Assembly: GCF_001247745.1 (NCBI RefSeq)
Contig: NZ_LAIR01000002.1
Coordinates: forward strand, 434,001-498,000
From: Luteipulveratus halotolerans
Lineage (GTDB): Bacteria > Actinomycetota > Actinomycetes > Actinomycetales > Dermatophilaceae
DNA length: 64,000 bases
Reading direction: 5' to 3'
Below, piece after piece: positions 18,864 to 27,279 of this stretch. The notes beneath the pieces are model-generated. The model had not been told where the DNA came from and searched no databases. It saw nothing but the letters and a program-made list of their open reading frames with translations. The translations under genes and the position numbers were made by a program. Each line of letters starts with the position of its first letter. Position 1 is the first letter of the stretch.

Positions 18864-20939
18864 TCAGCTGCCCGAGGTCGGTCGGGTGAGGTCGTAGAAC
18901 GTCTGGCCGTCGATGGTCACGGCCGTGAAGTTCTGCTGGACCCAGCTGCTGATCTGGCTGCCCGCCCCGTTGCCGCCCATTCCGCCGCCCATGCCTCCTC
19001 CTGCGAGGAAATAGTGGATCTTGCCCTGCGCGACGTACTGCCTGAACTGGGCGAGCGTCGGGCTCGGGTCGGAACCGTTGAACCCGCCGATCGCCATGAC
19101 GGGCAGCTCGCTCCCGAGCTGCAGCCCGGCGGCGTTCTGCGAGCCGATGGCTGCAGCGACCCAGGTGTACGACGACGCGTCCTGCTGCAGTGCCTTCACC
19201 ACCGCACTGCTCGCCGTCGAGGCGTCGAGCAGGCCGCCGATGCCGCCGCCAGGTGCGCCGGACGCCGTCGTACCCCGCTGCCCCTGCTGGGTCGTACCGC
19301 CCTGCTGGGTCGTACCGCCCTGCTGGGTGGTGCCGCCAGGCGCGCCCGGCATCGCGCCGGTCATCCCACCCGGGGGACGACCGCCGCCGAACCCGCCCGA
19401 GCCACCCGAGCTCGGGCCGGCCGTGACGATGGACCCGGTGTGACCGGTCGCGACGGTGTCTACGCTGTACGCCGCTGGCCCGGCGAGGCCGGCGACCAGT
19501 GCGGCCGCGACGACCACGGGGATCGCCCGGCGGTGCATCCACCGCAGGGTGAGCAGCATGAGTGCGGCAGCCATGCCGACCGCGAGGACGCCGATGCGCA
19601 GGGGACCGAACGACTCGACGCGGGACAGCAGGATGAACGACCAGGTCGCGGCCGCCGCGGTCGCCGCTGCGAGGGTGACCGAGCCGATCGAGCGGTCGCG
19701 GTGCTCCCACGCCTCCCAGGCGCCGATGCCGACGAGAGCAGCGATCGCAGGGGCCAGAGCCACGGTGTAGTACTCGTGGAAGATCCCGGCCATGAACGAG
19801 AAGGTCAGCGTCGTGACGAGCAGCCAGCCACCCCAGACGAGGTACGCCGCCCGGCGCAGGTCGGTGCGCGGCGCGCGTCCGCGCAGCACCAGTCCGATGA
19901 CCAGCAGGACGAGCGCCGACGGGACGAGCCAGCTGATCTGACCGCCGATGGAGGAGGAGAACATCCGGAACAGGCCGGTCTCGCCCCAGCCGCCGCCCAC
20001 GTTGCCGCCGCCACCCCCGCCGACCGAGCCGGTCTCGTTGCCGTTGATGCGGCCGAGTCCGTTGTAGCCGAAGGTCAGCTCGAGGAAGGAGTTGTGCTGG
20101 CTGCCACCGATGTAGGGGCGCATGCTGGCCGGCATCAGCTCGACGACCGCGATCCACCAGCCGGCCGAGAGCACCATCGCTGCGACACCGACGATGCTGC
20201 CGATCACCCTGCGGCGCAACGACGTTCGCGCAGCAACGAGGTAGGCGATGCCGAAGAACGGGACGACCAGCAGGACCTGAAGGGTCTTGGTCAGGAAGCC
20301 GAGGCCGATGAAGGCACCGACTATGGCCATCCATCGGACGGAGCCCTTCTCGATCGAGCGCATCGTGGCCCACGCGCCCAGGGCCATCAGCAACGTCAGC
20401 AGCGCGTCCGGGTTGTTGAACCGGAACATCAGCACGGCGACAGGGGTGAGCGCCATGACCGCACCGGCGATCAGACCGGCCGCCGCGGAGGTGCAGCGCT
20501 TCACCGCGGCGTACACGACACCGACGGTGCCGACACCCATCAGCACCTGCGGCAGCAGGATCGCGAACGAGCTGAGGCCGAGGACCCTGACCGACAGCGC
20601 CATCAGCCACAGCGACGCCGGCGGCTTGTCGACCGTGATCGAGCTCGCCGCGTCGGAGCTGCCGTAGAAGAACGCCTTCCAGCTCTGGCTGCCGGCCTGC
20701 ACGGCCGCGGAGTAGAACGCGTTGGCGTAGCCGCTGGCGGTGAGGTTGATCAGGTAGAACGCGGCGGTCGCGACCAGCAGAGCGAGGAGCGCGGGGCGAG
20801 CCCACCGAGGGTCGTCGTCGGGGCCGCGCCACCAGCGTCGACCCCGTGACCGGAGTGCGGCATGCCCGCCGCCCGGTGCATCGGTCGCCTCGTGCCGGCG
20901 GCTCGCGGAGGAGCCGGGGGAGAAGGTCATGGTGTCCAT
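18864..20939 (-). CDS. ArnT/PMT-like (GT39-type) membrane glycosyltransferase
   Basis: 691 aa from the ATG at 20939; an ATG at 20930 and an upstream in-frame start at 21050 are alternatives, and no strong ribosome site decides. The N-terminal half has the GT39-like pattern: first helix, then YYSAAVQAGSQSWKAFFYGSSD and ITVDKPPASLWLMALSVRVLG, and FRFNNPDALLTLLMALGAW. About 11-12 helices are visible. The last 190 residues are extracytoplasmic, with Gly-rich and GGTTQQ repeats and then a small folded-looking domain (LASELPVMAIGGFNGSDPSPTLAQF type). It likely transfers a sugar from a polyprenyl-phosphate donor outside the membrane. The donor and acceptor are unknown. It is read with the GT2-GtrA gene. 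Confidence 0.8.
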   Translation of the reverse strand: MDTMTFSPGSSASRRHEATDAPGGGHAALRSRGRRWWRGPDDDPRWARPALLALLVATAAFYLINLTASGYANAFYSAAVQAGSQSWKAFFYGSSDAASSITVDKPPASLWLMALSVRVLGLSSFAILLPQVLMGVGTVGVVYAAVKRCTSAAAGLIAGAVMALTPVAVLMFRFNNPDALLTLLMALGAWATMRSIEKGSVRWMAIVGAFIGLGFLTKTLQVLLVVPFFGIAYLVAARTSLRRRVIGSIVGVAAMVLSAGWWIAVVELMPASMRPYIGGSQHNSFLELTFGYNGLGRINGNETGSVGGGGGGNVGGGWGETGLFRMFSSSIGGQISWLVPSALVLLVIGLVLRGRAPRTDLRRAAYLVWGGWLLVTTLTFSFMAGIFHEYYTVALAPAIAALVGIGAWEAWEHRDRSIGSVTLAAATAAAATWSFILLSRVESFGPLRIGVLAVGMAAALMLLTLRWMHRRAIPVVVAAALVAGLAGPAAYSVDTVATGHTGSIVTAGPSSGGSGGFGGGRPPGGMTGAMPGAPGGTTQQGGTTQQGGTTQQGQRGTTASGAPGGGIGGLLDASTASSAVVKALQQDASSYTWVAAAIGSQNAAGLQLGSELPVMAIGGFNGSDPSPTLAQFRQYVAQGKIHYFLAGGGMGGGMGGNGAGSQISSWVQQNFTAVTIDGQTFYDLTRPTSGS
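19285..19338 (+). repeat. 18-bp tandem repeat inside the membrane glycosyltransferase gene
   Basis: The unit tgctgggtcgtaccgccc occurs twice exactly (19285-19302, 19303-19320) and a third time with three changes (19321-19338). On the coding (-) strand it encodes repeated GGTTQQ in the extracytoplasmic linker. The unit is a multiple of three, so copy-number changes would keep the frame and alter linker length. Confidence 0.85.
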
Positions 20940-21113
20940 GGCCAGCGAGAGTCGCGACGGCGTCTGTGGGGATCCTGTGGTTCGCCTTTGGCGGCCGGGT
21001 GAGAGCGCGCGTACGCACGTCATGGCCCTCCCACAGCATCTGCACAGCATCGGTCAGCACTGTCGTCGAGGACCGGCGTACGGCTGAGAAGTCAACAACC
21101 CCAAGGAGACTCG

Positions 21114-21470
21114 ATGACCGAGCAGTACGACGACCCACAGCGGCCGCACGACGTGCCACCGTCCACCGCGCCGGCGATCCGCGAACCGCGGTGGTCGGGC
21201 AAGAAGACCGCCGTGACCGCAGCCCTCGCGATCAGCCTGGCGTCCGGTGGTTCCATCGCGGCGGCCGCAGCGATGCCGCAGGGCTCCGGCGGTGGCGGCG
21301 GTATGAGCGGCCCGCCCGGGATGGGTCGGGGCGGCGGTCAGGCGCCGCCGTGGGTGCAGCAGAACCAGCAGAACCAGAACGGCACCCAGGGCAACGCGCC
21401 GCAGCAGGGCCAGGTCCCCGGCGTACCCGGCCGGGCAAGCACCAGCTCGCCGACGACCGGCACGACCTGA
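21114..21470 (+). CDS. Small Gly/Gln-rich single-pass membrane or secreted protein
   Basis: 118 aa, not recognised. A cytoplasmic head of about 35 residues ending in RWSGKK is followed by one hydrophobic helix (AVTAALAISLASGGSIAAAAA) and an extracytoplasmic tail rich in Gly, Gln, Asn and Pro (QNQQNQNGTQGN). AAGGAG sits just before the ATG. It is read divergently from the membrane glycosyltransferase, whose own tail has similar Gly/Gln low complexity, so the two may act together at the cell surface (inference). A hairpin follows at 21491. Confidence 0.6.
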   Translation: MTEQYDDPQRPHDVPPSTAPAIREPRWSGKKTAVTAALAISLASGGSIAAAAAMPQGSGGGGGMSGPPGMGRGGGQAPPWVQQNQQNQNGTQGNAPQQGQVPGVPGRASTSSPTTGTT

Positions 21471-21490
21471 GCCGCTGCCCGAGTACGCCG

Positions 21491-21521
21491 AAGCCGCACC
21501 CCGGTGACCGAGGTGCGGCTT
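21491..21521. terminator. Hairpin terminator between convergent genes
   Basis: A perfect 10-bp stem, aagccgcacc paired with ggtgcggctt, with an 11-base loop, begins 21 bases after the small membrane protein gene. The phoX stop lies just beyond on the other strand, so it may serve both. There is no long T-run, as is common in high-GC actinobacteria. Confidence 0.6.
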
Positions 21522-21540
21522 CGTCGTACAGCGTCAGGCG

Positions 21541-23553
21541 TCAGCGACGGCCGGGCTTGTCGGCGAACACCTGGATGACGGACGGGCGCGGCTGGCCCGT
21601 GCCGTCGTACGGGAACTGCGACTGGACGTTGCTCGGCGACGCGCCGTCGACCTCGCCCGGGTGCTGCACGGCGCAGAACACGGTGGTGTCGTCGACGATG
21701 AGCGGACCGGCCGACTCGGCACCGTGCGGGACGGTGTGGAACTGCTTGAGGTGACCCTTGTGCGGGCCCTCGAGCGGCATCATGAAGAACGCGTCGGCGT
21801 TGCCGAGAGCGTTGCCGTCGGTGGAGATCCACAGGTTGCCGACCGAGTCGAAGGCGACGTTGTCGGGGCAGGAGATCGGGCTGACCTCCCTGCGGTCGAA
21901 CCCGTTGAAGTACGTGGCCGGGTCGTTCGGGTCGCCACAGACGAGGACGAGCTTCCAGGTGAACGTCGCCTGGGTGTGGTCGTTGCCCGGAGCCGTGAGC
22001 TCGATGACCTGGCCGTGCTTGTTGCTGGCGCGCGGGTTGGCTTCGTCGATCTGGCTCGGGACACGCTTGGAGTTGTTGGTCAGGGCGGCGTAGACGCGCT
22101 TGTTGACCGGGTTGAGCTCCACGTCCTCGGGGCGGTCCATCTTGGTCGGGCCGACCTTGTCCGCGGCGAGGCGGGTGTGGACCAGCACCTCCTCGACGGA
22201 CATGCCGGCGACCTTGGACTTGCCGTCGACGACCAGGGGCAGCCACTCGCCGGTGCCGTCGCTGACGCCGTCCTCGAAGCCGTCGCCGGTGAACTTCGCG
22301 ACGTAGAGGTCACCCTCGGACAGCAGCGTGAGGTTGTGCTTGCGGTCGCCCTCGACGTACTTCTTCTTCGAGACGAACTTGTACATGTAGTCGAAGCGCT
22401 CGTCGTCGCCCATGACTGCGACGACGCGACCGTCGGGGGCGACCGAGACGTTGGCGCCCTCGTGCTTGAAGCGGCCCATCGCGGTGTGCTTGCGCGGCGT
22501 CGAGGTCGGGTCGAGCGGGTCGACCTCGACGATGTAGCCGAACCGGTTCGACTCGTTGGGCTCCTGCGCGGCGTCGAAGCGGGGGTCGACCTTCTCCCAG
22601 GCGCGGCCGGTCGAGCCGGTCAGGCCGTAGCGGGCGAACGCCGCCTCCTGGCCGGCGGGCGCGGCAGTGGCCTTGAAGTAGCCGTTGAAGTTCTCCTCAC
22701 CCGACAGGATCGTGCCCCACGGGGTCGTGCCACCGGCGCAGTTGCCGACCGTGCCGAGCACGCGGCGGCCGGTCGGGTCGGCCTTCGTGCGGACCAGCGT
22801 GGAGCCGGCCGCCGGGCCGTCGAGCTCGAACGGCGTCGTGGCGGTGATGCGGCGGTTGCGGCGGGCGCCGAGCAGGGCCTTCCACTCACGACCGGCCTTG
22901 TGGACCTCGACGACGGACAGGCCGTGCGCGGCCATCGTGATCTTGATCTGCTCGTCGGTGAGGCCGGAGGCGCCGGTGTAGCCGCGGAACATCAGCTCGT
23001 CGTTGGTGTATTCGTTGTTGACGACGAGGACGCCCTTGTGGTCGTGGCGGTCGCGGACCAGCCCGACGTAGTCGCAGTTGTAGCCGAACTGCTTCTCCTG
23101 CGCGGCGGCGGTCTGGTTGTCGAAGTCGAACTCGGGGGCGCCGGCGACGATCGGGTCGCCCCACTTGACCAGCGGCTTCCAGGTGAAGCCCTCGGGCGTG
23201 ATGACGTCGTCGGTCGTGAACGGCTGCGGCGCGGTGGCCTCGAAGTCGTAGACGAACGGAGAGGTCTTGGCCTTCGCGGCCGAGCCCGGCGCGGCGGCGG
23301 CGGGCTGGGCGCCAGCGGCGACGGCGAGGCCGGCCACCGCGGCGGTCACGCCGGTGGCCTTGAGCGCGGTACGGCGGCTGATGCCCTCGCGGACGATGTC
23401 GCCGAAGTAGGAGTTGTCCGACTCGTTGGCGATCGGCTTGGAGCACGCGTCGTCACAGCGGTAGTGGCAGGTCATGGCACTGCGGCCGCCCGCGTGCGCG
23501 GGACGCAGGAGCGGGAGGGTGAGGCGCTTGCGAGGAGCGTCGTCGACAGTCAC
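21541..23553 (-). CDS. phoX: PhoX-family (DUF839) Tat-exported alkaline phosphatase
   Basis: 670 aa. A twin-arginine signal ISRRTALKATGV, then a hydrophobic stretch and an Ala-rich cleavage zone, lies at residues about 57-90, after an unusually long 57-residue lead. The body has DUF839/PhoX features: ILSGEENFNGYF, FGYIVEVDPLDP, KHEGANVSVAPDGRVVAVMGDD, RPEDVELNPVNKRVYAALTNN, CPDNVAFDSVGNLWISTDGN. Characterised PhoX enzymes are Ca/Fe-dependent phosphomonoesterases exported folded by Tat, which is consistent with phosphate scavenging. GTG start with AGAAGGA upstream. A PHO-box-like site lies 84-105 bases upstream. Confidence 0.9.
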   Translation of the reverse strand: MTVDDAPRKRLTLPLLRPAHAGGRSAMTCHYRCDDACSKPIANESDNSYFGDIVREGISRRTALKATGVTAAVAGLAVAAGAQPAAAAPGSAAKAKTSPFVYDFEATAPQPFTTDDVITPEGFTWKPLVKWGDPIVAGAPEFDFDNQTAAAQEKQFGYNCDYVGLVRDRHDHKGVLVVNNEYTNDELMFRGYTGASGLTDEQIKITMAAHGLSVVEVHKAGREWKALLGARRNRRITATTPFELDGPAAGSTLVRTKADPTGRRVLGTVGNCAGGTTPWGTILSGEENFNGYFKATAAPAGQEAAFARYGLTGSTGRAWEKVDPRFDAAQEPNESNRFGYIVEVDPLDPTSTPRKHTAMGRFKHEGANVSVAPDGRVVAVMGDDERFDYMYKFVSKKKYVEGDRKHNLTLLSEGDLYVAKFTGDGFEDGVSDGTGEWLPLVVDGKSKVAGMSVEEVLVHTRLAADKVGPTKMDRPEDVELNPVNKRVYAALTNNSKRVPSQIDEANPRASNKHGQVIELTAPGNDHTQATFTWKLVLVCGDPNDPATYFNGFDRREVSPISCPDNVAFDSVGNLWISTDGNALGNADAFFMMPLEGPHKGHLKQFHTVPHGAESAGPLIVDDTTVFCAVQHPGEVDGASPSNVQSQFPYDGTGQPRPSVIQVFADKPGRR

Positions 23554-23636
23554 GGGAGTTGATCCTTCTGGGAGTCCAGCGGGGCGGTTGGCACGCTAGG
23601 ACGGTCGGTCCGACGGGCGCAGCGCTTCAGGCGACC

Positions 23637-23658
23637 AGCAGGTGAACCGTGCGTGACA
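23637..23658 (-). promoter_or_regulatory. PHO-box-like direct repeat upstream of phoX
   Basis: Read on the - strand, the two adjacent 11-mers TGTCACGCACG and GTTCACCTGCT match the published Streptomyces PhoP unit G(G/T)TCAYYYR(G/C)G at 9 and 10 of 11 positions. The pair points toward phoX. Phosphate-starvation control of phoX by PhoP is the expected biology; binding here is inferred. Confidence 0.5.
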
Positions 23659-23715
23659 ACCTGGCGAGGTCCGAGCCTCAGCCCGACGACGGCATCCGTC
23701 GCCTAGACTGCCGAC

Positions 23716-24900
23716 GTGGACTTGGACAACCGACCAACTTCCGGGCCGACGGGTCCCGGAGCACTCGGAGGCGGGCTCGACGGCGTTGCCGCCCCGACCG
23801 CGGTCATCGACCTCGGGGTGCTGCTGGCCAACGCGCGTGAGATGCGCGAGCGTGCCGGCCGCCTGCCGATCCGCCTGGCCTCCAAGTCGATCCGGGTGCG
23901 CGGGCTCATCGAGCGACTGCTGGGCGAGGACGGGTACGCCGGTGTGCTGGCCTACTCCGCCGCCGAGGCCCGGTGGCTGGTCGGCCACGGGGTCAACAAC
24001 GTCGTGGTCGCCTACCCGACGGTCGACCGGGCGACTCTGCGGGCGATCAGCGCCGATGAGCGCCTGGCGTCCGAGGTCGCGTTCATGGTCGACCTGCCCG
24101 AGCACGTACAGCTGGTGTCGGAGTGCGCGGTCGACCACCCGCTGCGGGTCGCCATCGACGTCGACTGCTCCCTGCGCGTCGGGCCGGTCGCCATCGGCGC
24201 CCACCGCTCCAGTGTCCACAGACCGGCCGACGCCGAACGGATCGCCGCGCTCGTGACCAGCACGGCCGGCGTACGCCTGGCGGGAGTGATGTTCTACGAC
24301 GCTCAGATCGCCGGCGTGCCCGACTCCAGCGCGGCGGTGCGGCTGATGAAGAAGGCCTCGTTGCGTGAGCTCGCGCACCGCAGGTCGCGCGTGCTGGCAG
24401 CGGTCACACGCCATGCGTCCCTCGACTTCGTCAACGCGGGCGGCACCGGCAGCCTGCACCTGCTGCGCGACGAGCCGGGTCTCACCGACCTGGCCGCCGG
24501 CTCCGGCCTCTTCACACCGACGCTGTTCGACCAGTACGACGGCGCGCACCTGCACCCCGCGGCGTACTTCGTGTCACCGGTGGTCCGCAAGCCGTCCGAC
24601 GACGTGGTCGTGACCTATTCCGGCGGCTACGTCGCCAGCGGTCCGCCCGGTGAGTCCCGGGTGCCGCACGTCGCGTTCCCGGCAGGGCTGCGGACCTTCG
24701 GGCAGGAGGGCACCGGTGAGGTGCAGACTCCGTTGCGTGGCAACGCAGCTCGAGCGCTGCGGGTCGGCGACCTGGTCTGGTTCAGGCACGCCAAGGCGGG
24801 TGAGATGTGCGAGCGGTTCGACGAGGTCGTGCTGCTCGAGCAGGGGCGGGTCGCGGGTCGGCTGCCGACGTACCGAGGTGAGGGGCAGAACTTTGGCTGA
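23716..24900 (+). CDS. Alanine-racemase-fold PLP enzyme (amino-acid deaminase/aldolase type)
   Basis: 394 aa fold-type III PLP enzyme. The PLP-lysine region is RLASKSIRVRGLIERLL near residues 54-70. The middle resembles an alanine-racemase-type barrel (VDLPEHVQLVSE, VAIDVDCSLRVG, AGVMFYDAQIAG), and NAGGTGSLHLL matches the phosphate-binding Gly loop. The closest families are D-threonine aldolase and D-serine dehydratase-like proteins; the exact substrate cannot be told. The gene overlaps the start of the next one, a D-arabinono-lactone-oxidase-like gene, a pairing I recall from other actinobacteria. Confidence 0.75.
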   Translation: MDLDNRPTSGPTGPGALGGGLDGVAAPTAVIDLGVLLANAREMRERAGRLPIRLASKSIRVRGLIERLLGEDGYAGVLAYSAAEARWLVGHGVNNVVVAYPTVDRATLRAISADERLASEVAFMVDLPEHVQLVSECAVDHPLRVAIDVDCSLRVGPVAIGAHRSSVHRPADAERIAALVTSTAGVRLAGVMFYDAQIAGVPDSSAAVRLMKKASLRELAHRRSRVLAAVTRHASLDFVNAGGTGSLHLLRDEPGLTDLAAGSGLFTPTLFDQYDGAHLHPAAYFVSPVVRKPSDDVVVTYSGGYVASGPPGESRVPHVAFPAGLRTFGQEGTGEVQTPLRGNAARALRVGDLVWFRHAKAGEMCERFDEVVLLEQGRVAGRLPTYRGEGQNFG

Positions 24901-26203
24901 CAAGCAGCGCTGGGCGAACTGGGCCGGCACCGTGACCGCCGACGCGGTCGACGTCTACGCACCCCGCGACACCGCCGACGTCGCCGAGGCCGTGGCGCTC
25001 GCCGCGTGTACGGGCCGCAAGGTCAAGCCGATCGGCTCCGGTCACTCGTTCACCGCCGTCGGTCAGCCGGTCGACCTCCAGCTGCAGATGCAGCGCGTGA
25101 GCGGCGTGGTCGCGCACGACGTCTCGACCGGGCGGGTCCGGGTGCGCGCCGGCACGCCGCTGCACGTGCTCAACCCGGCGCTGGAACGCCTCGGGCTGGC
25201 CATGCCCAACCTCGGTGACATCGACCGGCAGACGATCTCGGGCGCGCTCTCGACGGGGACGCACGGCACCGGTCTGCGGTTCACCGGCCTGTCCGGGTTC
25301 GTGGTCGGAGTCGAGATGGTGCTCGCCGACGGCAGTATCGTCCGGTACGACGACGCCCACCGTCCCGACCTGGTCCCCGCCGCGGCGCTCGGCCTGGGTG
25401 CGCTCGGAGTCGTCACCGAGTACGAGCTGCAGTGCGTCCCGGCGTTCCTGCTGAAGGCGCACGAGGCGCCGTCCACACTCGATGCGGTGCTCGGCTCGCT
25501 CGACGAGACCGTCGACGCAGCAGACCATTTCGAGTTCTACTGGTTCCCGCACACCGACCGCGTCCTGACCAAGACCAGCACGCGCATCAGCGATCCGGGG
25601 CAGCGTGCGCCGTTGCCTCGGTGGCGGGAGGTGCTCGACGACCAGCTGCTGTCCAACACGCTGTTCGAGGGCATCAACCGGCTGACCACCGCTGTGCCGC
25701 AAGCGATCCCGCGGGTCAACCAGGTGTCGGGCCGGGCGCTGTCCGAGCGCACCTACACCGATTCGTCGTACAAGATCTTCGCGACCCAGCGCACCGTGAG
25801 GTTCCGCGAGTCGGAGTTCGCCGTTCCGCGGGCCGTCGTGCCCGAGCTGCTCGCCGAGCTCAAGGCGTACTGCGACCGGCGGGACGAGCTCGTGGCCTTC
25901 CCGGTCGAGGTGCGCTTCGCGGCGGCCGACGACCGTTGGCTGTCAACGGCTTTCGGCCGCGAGACCGGCTACGTCGCGATCCACCAGTACCACCGGCGTG
26001 ACCACCGGGCGTACTTCGACGCGTTCTGGTCGATGCTGCGCTCGATCGAAGGTGCGCGCCCGCACTGGGGCAAGATGCACGACCTCACTGCGGCCGATCT
26101 GCGCCCGAGATACGAGCGGTACGACGACTTCGTCGCCCTGCGCGACGAGCTCGACCCGGAGCGTGTGTTCGAGAACCCTTATCTGGCAACGGTTCTCGGC
26201 TAG
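24893..26203 (+). CDS. FAD-linked oxidoreductase, D-arabinono-1,4-lactone oxidase family
   Basis: 436 aa if it starts at the TTG at 24893, which has GAGGGG before it; an in-frame GTG at 24878 is the alternative. The N-terminal FAD-binding (PCMH/VAO) domain is clear: VKPIGSGHSFTAVG, then GDIDRQTISGALSTGTHGTG, the flavin-binding Gly/His motif. The C-terminal ALO domain includes HWGKMHDLTAADLRPRYERYDDF and ends with the DPERVFENPYL block. It oxidises an aldono-lactone or similar sugar acid, passing electrons to oxygen or another acceptor; substrate unknown. It overlaps the upstream PLP-enzyme gene by 8 bases. The last codons overlap a - strand pseudogene. Confidence 0.8.
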   Translation: MADKQRWANWAGTVTADAVDVYAPRDTADVAEAVALAACTGRKVKPIGSGHSFTAVGQPVDLQLQMQRVSGVVAHDVSTGRVRVRAGTPLHVLNPALERLGLAMPNLGDIDRQTISGALSTGTHGTGLRFTGLSGFVVGVEMVLADGSIVRYDDAHRPDLVPAAALGLGALGVVTEYELQCVPAFLLKAHEAPSTLDAVLGSLDETVDAADHFEFYWFPHTDRVLTKTSTRISDPGQRAPLPRWREVLDDQLLSNTLFEGINRLTTAVPQAIPRVNQVSGRALSERTYTDSSYKIFATQRTVRFRESEFAVPRAVVPELLAELKAYCDRRDELVAFPVEVRFAAADDRWLSTAFGRETGYVAIHQYHRRDHRAYFDAFWSMLRSIEGARPHWGKMHDLTAADLRPRYERYDDFVALRDELDPERVFENPYLATVLG

Positions 26204-26523
26204 TCAGGCCAAACGCGTGCGATGTAGCGACCGCGTTTCTCCTCGTTCTTGATCTGCCTGGTGCTGTTGTTAATGCGCGCGTAGAAGTGTTCCTCACGCT
26301 GCAGTGCGCCTCCCTTCGGAACCTACACGTTGGCCCACACCGGATGAGCTGATGGCGGGACATGGACGCGATAGACGTCCTTTCCTTTGATCGTGTGGAC
26401 CTGAATTGACAAGGTGCTCAGCGCACCGGTGCCGATCGCTCGATCGAGGACGTCCCCCCACGGAAGAGTCAGGAGAGCGCGTCTCTCGCCCGACCTGCCA
26501 CCACGCGGCCGGGACTTCGACAC
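26200..26523 (-). pseudogene. Remnant of an AlbA_2/Schlafen-type DNA-binding domain protein, broken by an in-frame TAG
   Basis: Read on the - strand, 26523 to 26326 gives a 66-aa frame ending KGKDVYRVHVPPSAHPVWANV, then TAG at 26325-26323. The same frame resumes and runs to a stop at 26202-26200: EEHFYARINNSTRQI, then EKRGRYIARVWPD. Together this is the C-terminal end of an AlbA_2 (Schlafen/divergent AAA-4) domain, whose hallmark is V-x-V-x-x-S-x-x-P-V followed by FYVRxGNST. The N-terminal part is missing and the next upstream codons include a TGA. Lower GC than the flanks. Such domains occur in regulators and phage-defence proteins; here the gene is dead unless the TAG is an error. Confidence 0.65.
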
Positions 26524-26589
26524 GAGTCAATGTCGGTACCACATGCCACTGTGATGCGCGTCTTAGTCATCGATTGAAGGGCAGTTGAG

Positions 26590-27279
26590 ATGTCTCAGAT
26601 CAGGAACATGGGCGAGATCCACGGCAGCGTTGTCGGCGACGGGAACGTCAGCGGGGACAGAAATGTCGTGGGCAACGGCAATTACACCGTCTTCGGCGAC
26701 CAGGGTCCCGACCTCCAGCCGTACTTCGTGAAGAAGCGATGGCTGCTCCCGGTGACGGAGCGCGGCATCAACTTTGTGGCGGCGATCATCACGATTGCCG
26801 CGGCGTTCGGAGGTTGGAAGGCGGTGATGCAACTCTGGGAGAACCTACCGTTCGATGGACGGGCTTCCGCCGCAGCTGAGACTCCGTTCTCGGGGGTTGA
26901 CCAGCAGATGCTGCCGATTTATGTCTTCTTCGGCCTCGCGGCCGCTTGGGCATTCGTGATGATCGTGCGGCGCCTCATCCGGTCGCGCACTATGTGCTTC
27001 TCGCGGGTGAGCCTCCTGCCAGTCGCGGCCGGCATCACGGATGACGCCGGTCGCGGCCGTCTGGCGCTGCTGCGCCTGGGTGGGCGGTGCCAGATGCAGC
27101 TGGGACGTGGCGCGTGCGGCGGCAAGCTGCGTTTCTATAACAAGCCGACCGCGTGGATCGACTTCACCGCGTCCGACGGCACCACCAAGCGGAAGGTGAC
27201 CGAGCGCACTCCGGTCGCGGAGTGCACGCGCAACCCCAAGAAGCACTGCTACGCCATTGACGAGGCCGATGTGGATTGA
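26590..27279 (+). CDS. Unrecognised two-helix membrane protein with N-terminal Gly/Asn repeats and C-terminal Cys domain
   Basis: 229 aa, not a family I can name. Residues 8-38 repeat short Gly-Asp/Asn-Gly-Asn turns (VVGDGNVSGDRNVVGNGN), resembling a beta-solenoid rung or the amyloid-type signalling motifs found at the N-termini of some bacterial effector proteins. Two helices follow (about 58-82 and 106-130). The last 95 residues hold five cysteines (MCFSR, GRCQ, GACGG, ECTRNPKKHC) that could form a zinc site, and the phrase KLRFYNKPTAWIDF. GC is about 60%, clearly below the flanking genes. It sits between a broken AlbA_2 gene and a toxin-antitoxin pair, which suggests an acquired accessory gene. 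Function unknown. Confidence 0.7.
   Translation: MSQIRNMGEIHGSVVGDGNVSGDRNVVGNGNYTVFGDQGPDLQPYFVKKRWLLPVTERGINFVAAIITIAAAFGGWKAVMQLWENLPFDGRASAAAETPFSGVDQQMLPIYVFFGLAAAWAFVMIVRRLIRSRTMCFSRVSLLPVAAGITDDAGRGRLALLRLGGRCQMQLGRGACGGKLRFYNKPTAWIDFTASDGTTKRKVTERTPVAECTRNPKKHCYAIDEADVD

Noticed and set aside
18705..20849. Open frame of 714 codons on the + strand
   Set aside because: It is antisense to the membrane glycosyltransferase, whose - strand frame has clear helices and family motifs. The + reading is Arg/Asp/Gly-rich low-complexity sequence typical of high-GC shadow frames.
26294..26542. 82-codon - strand frame overlapping the AlbA_2 remnant
   Set aside because: A different frame; only the frame ending at 26323 and resuming after it shows AlbA_2-like sequence on both sides.
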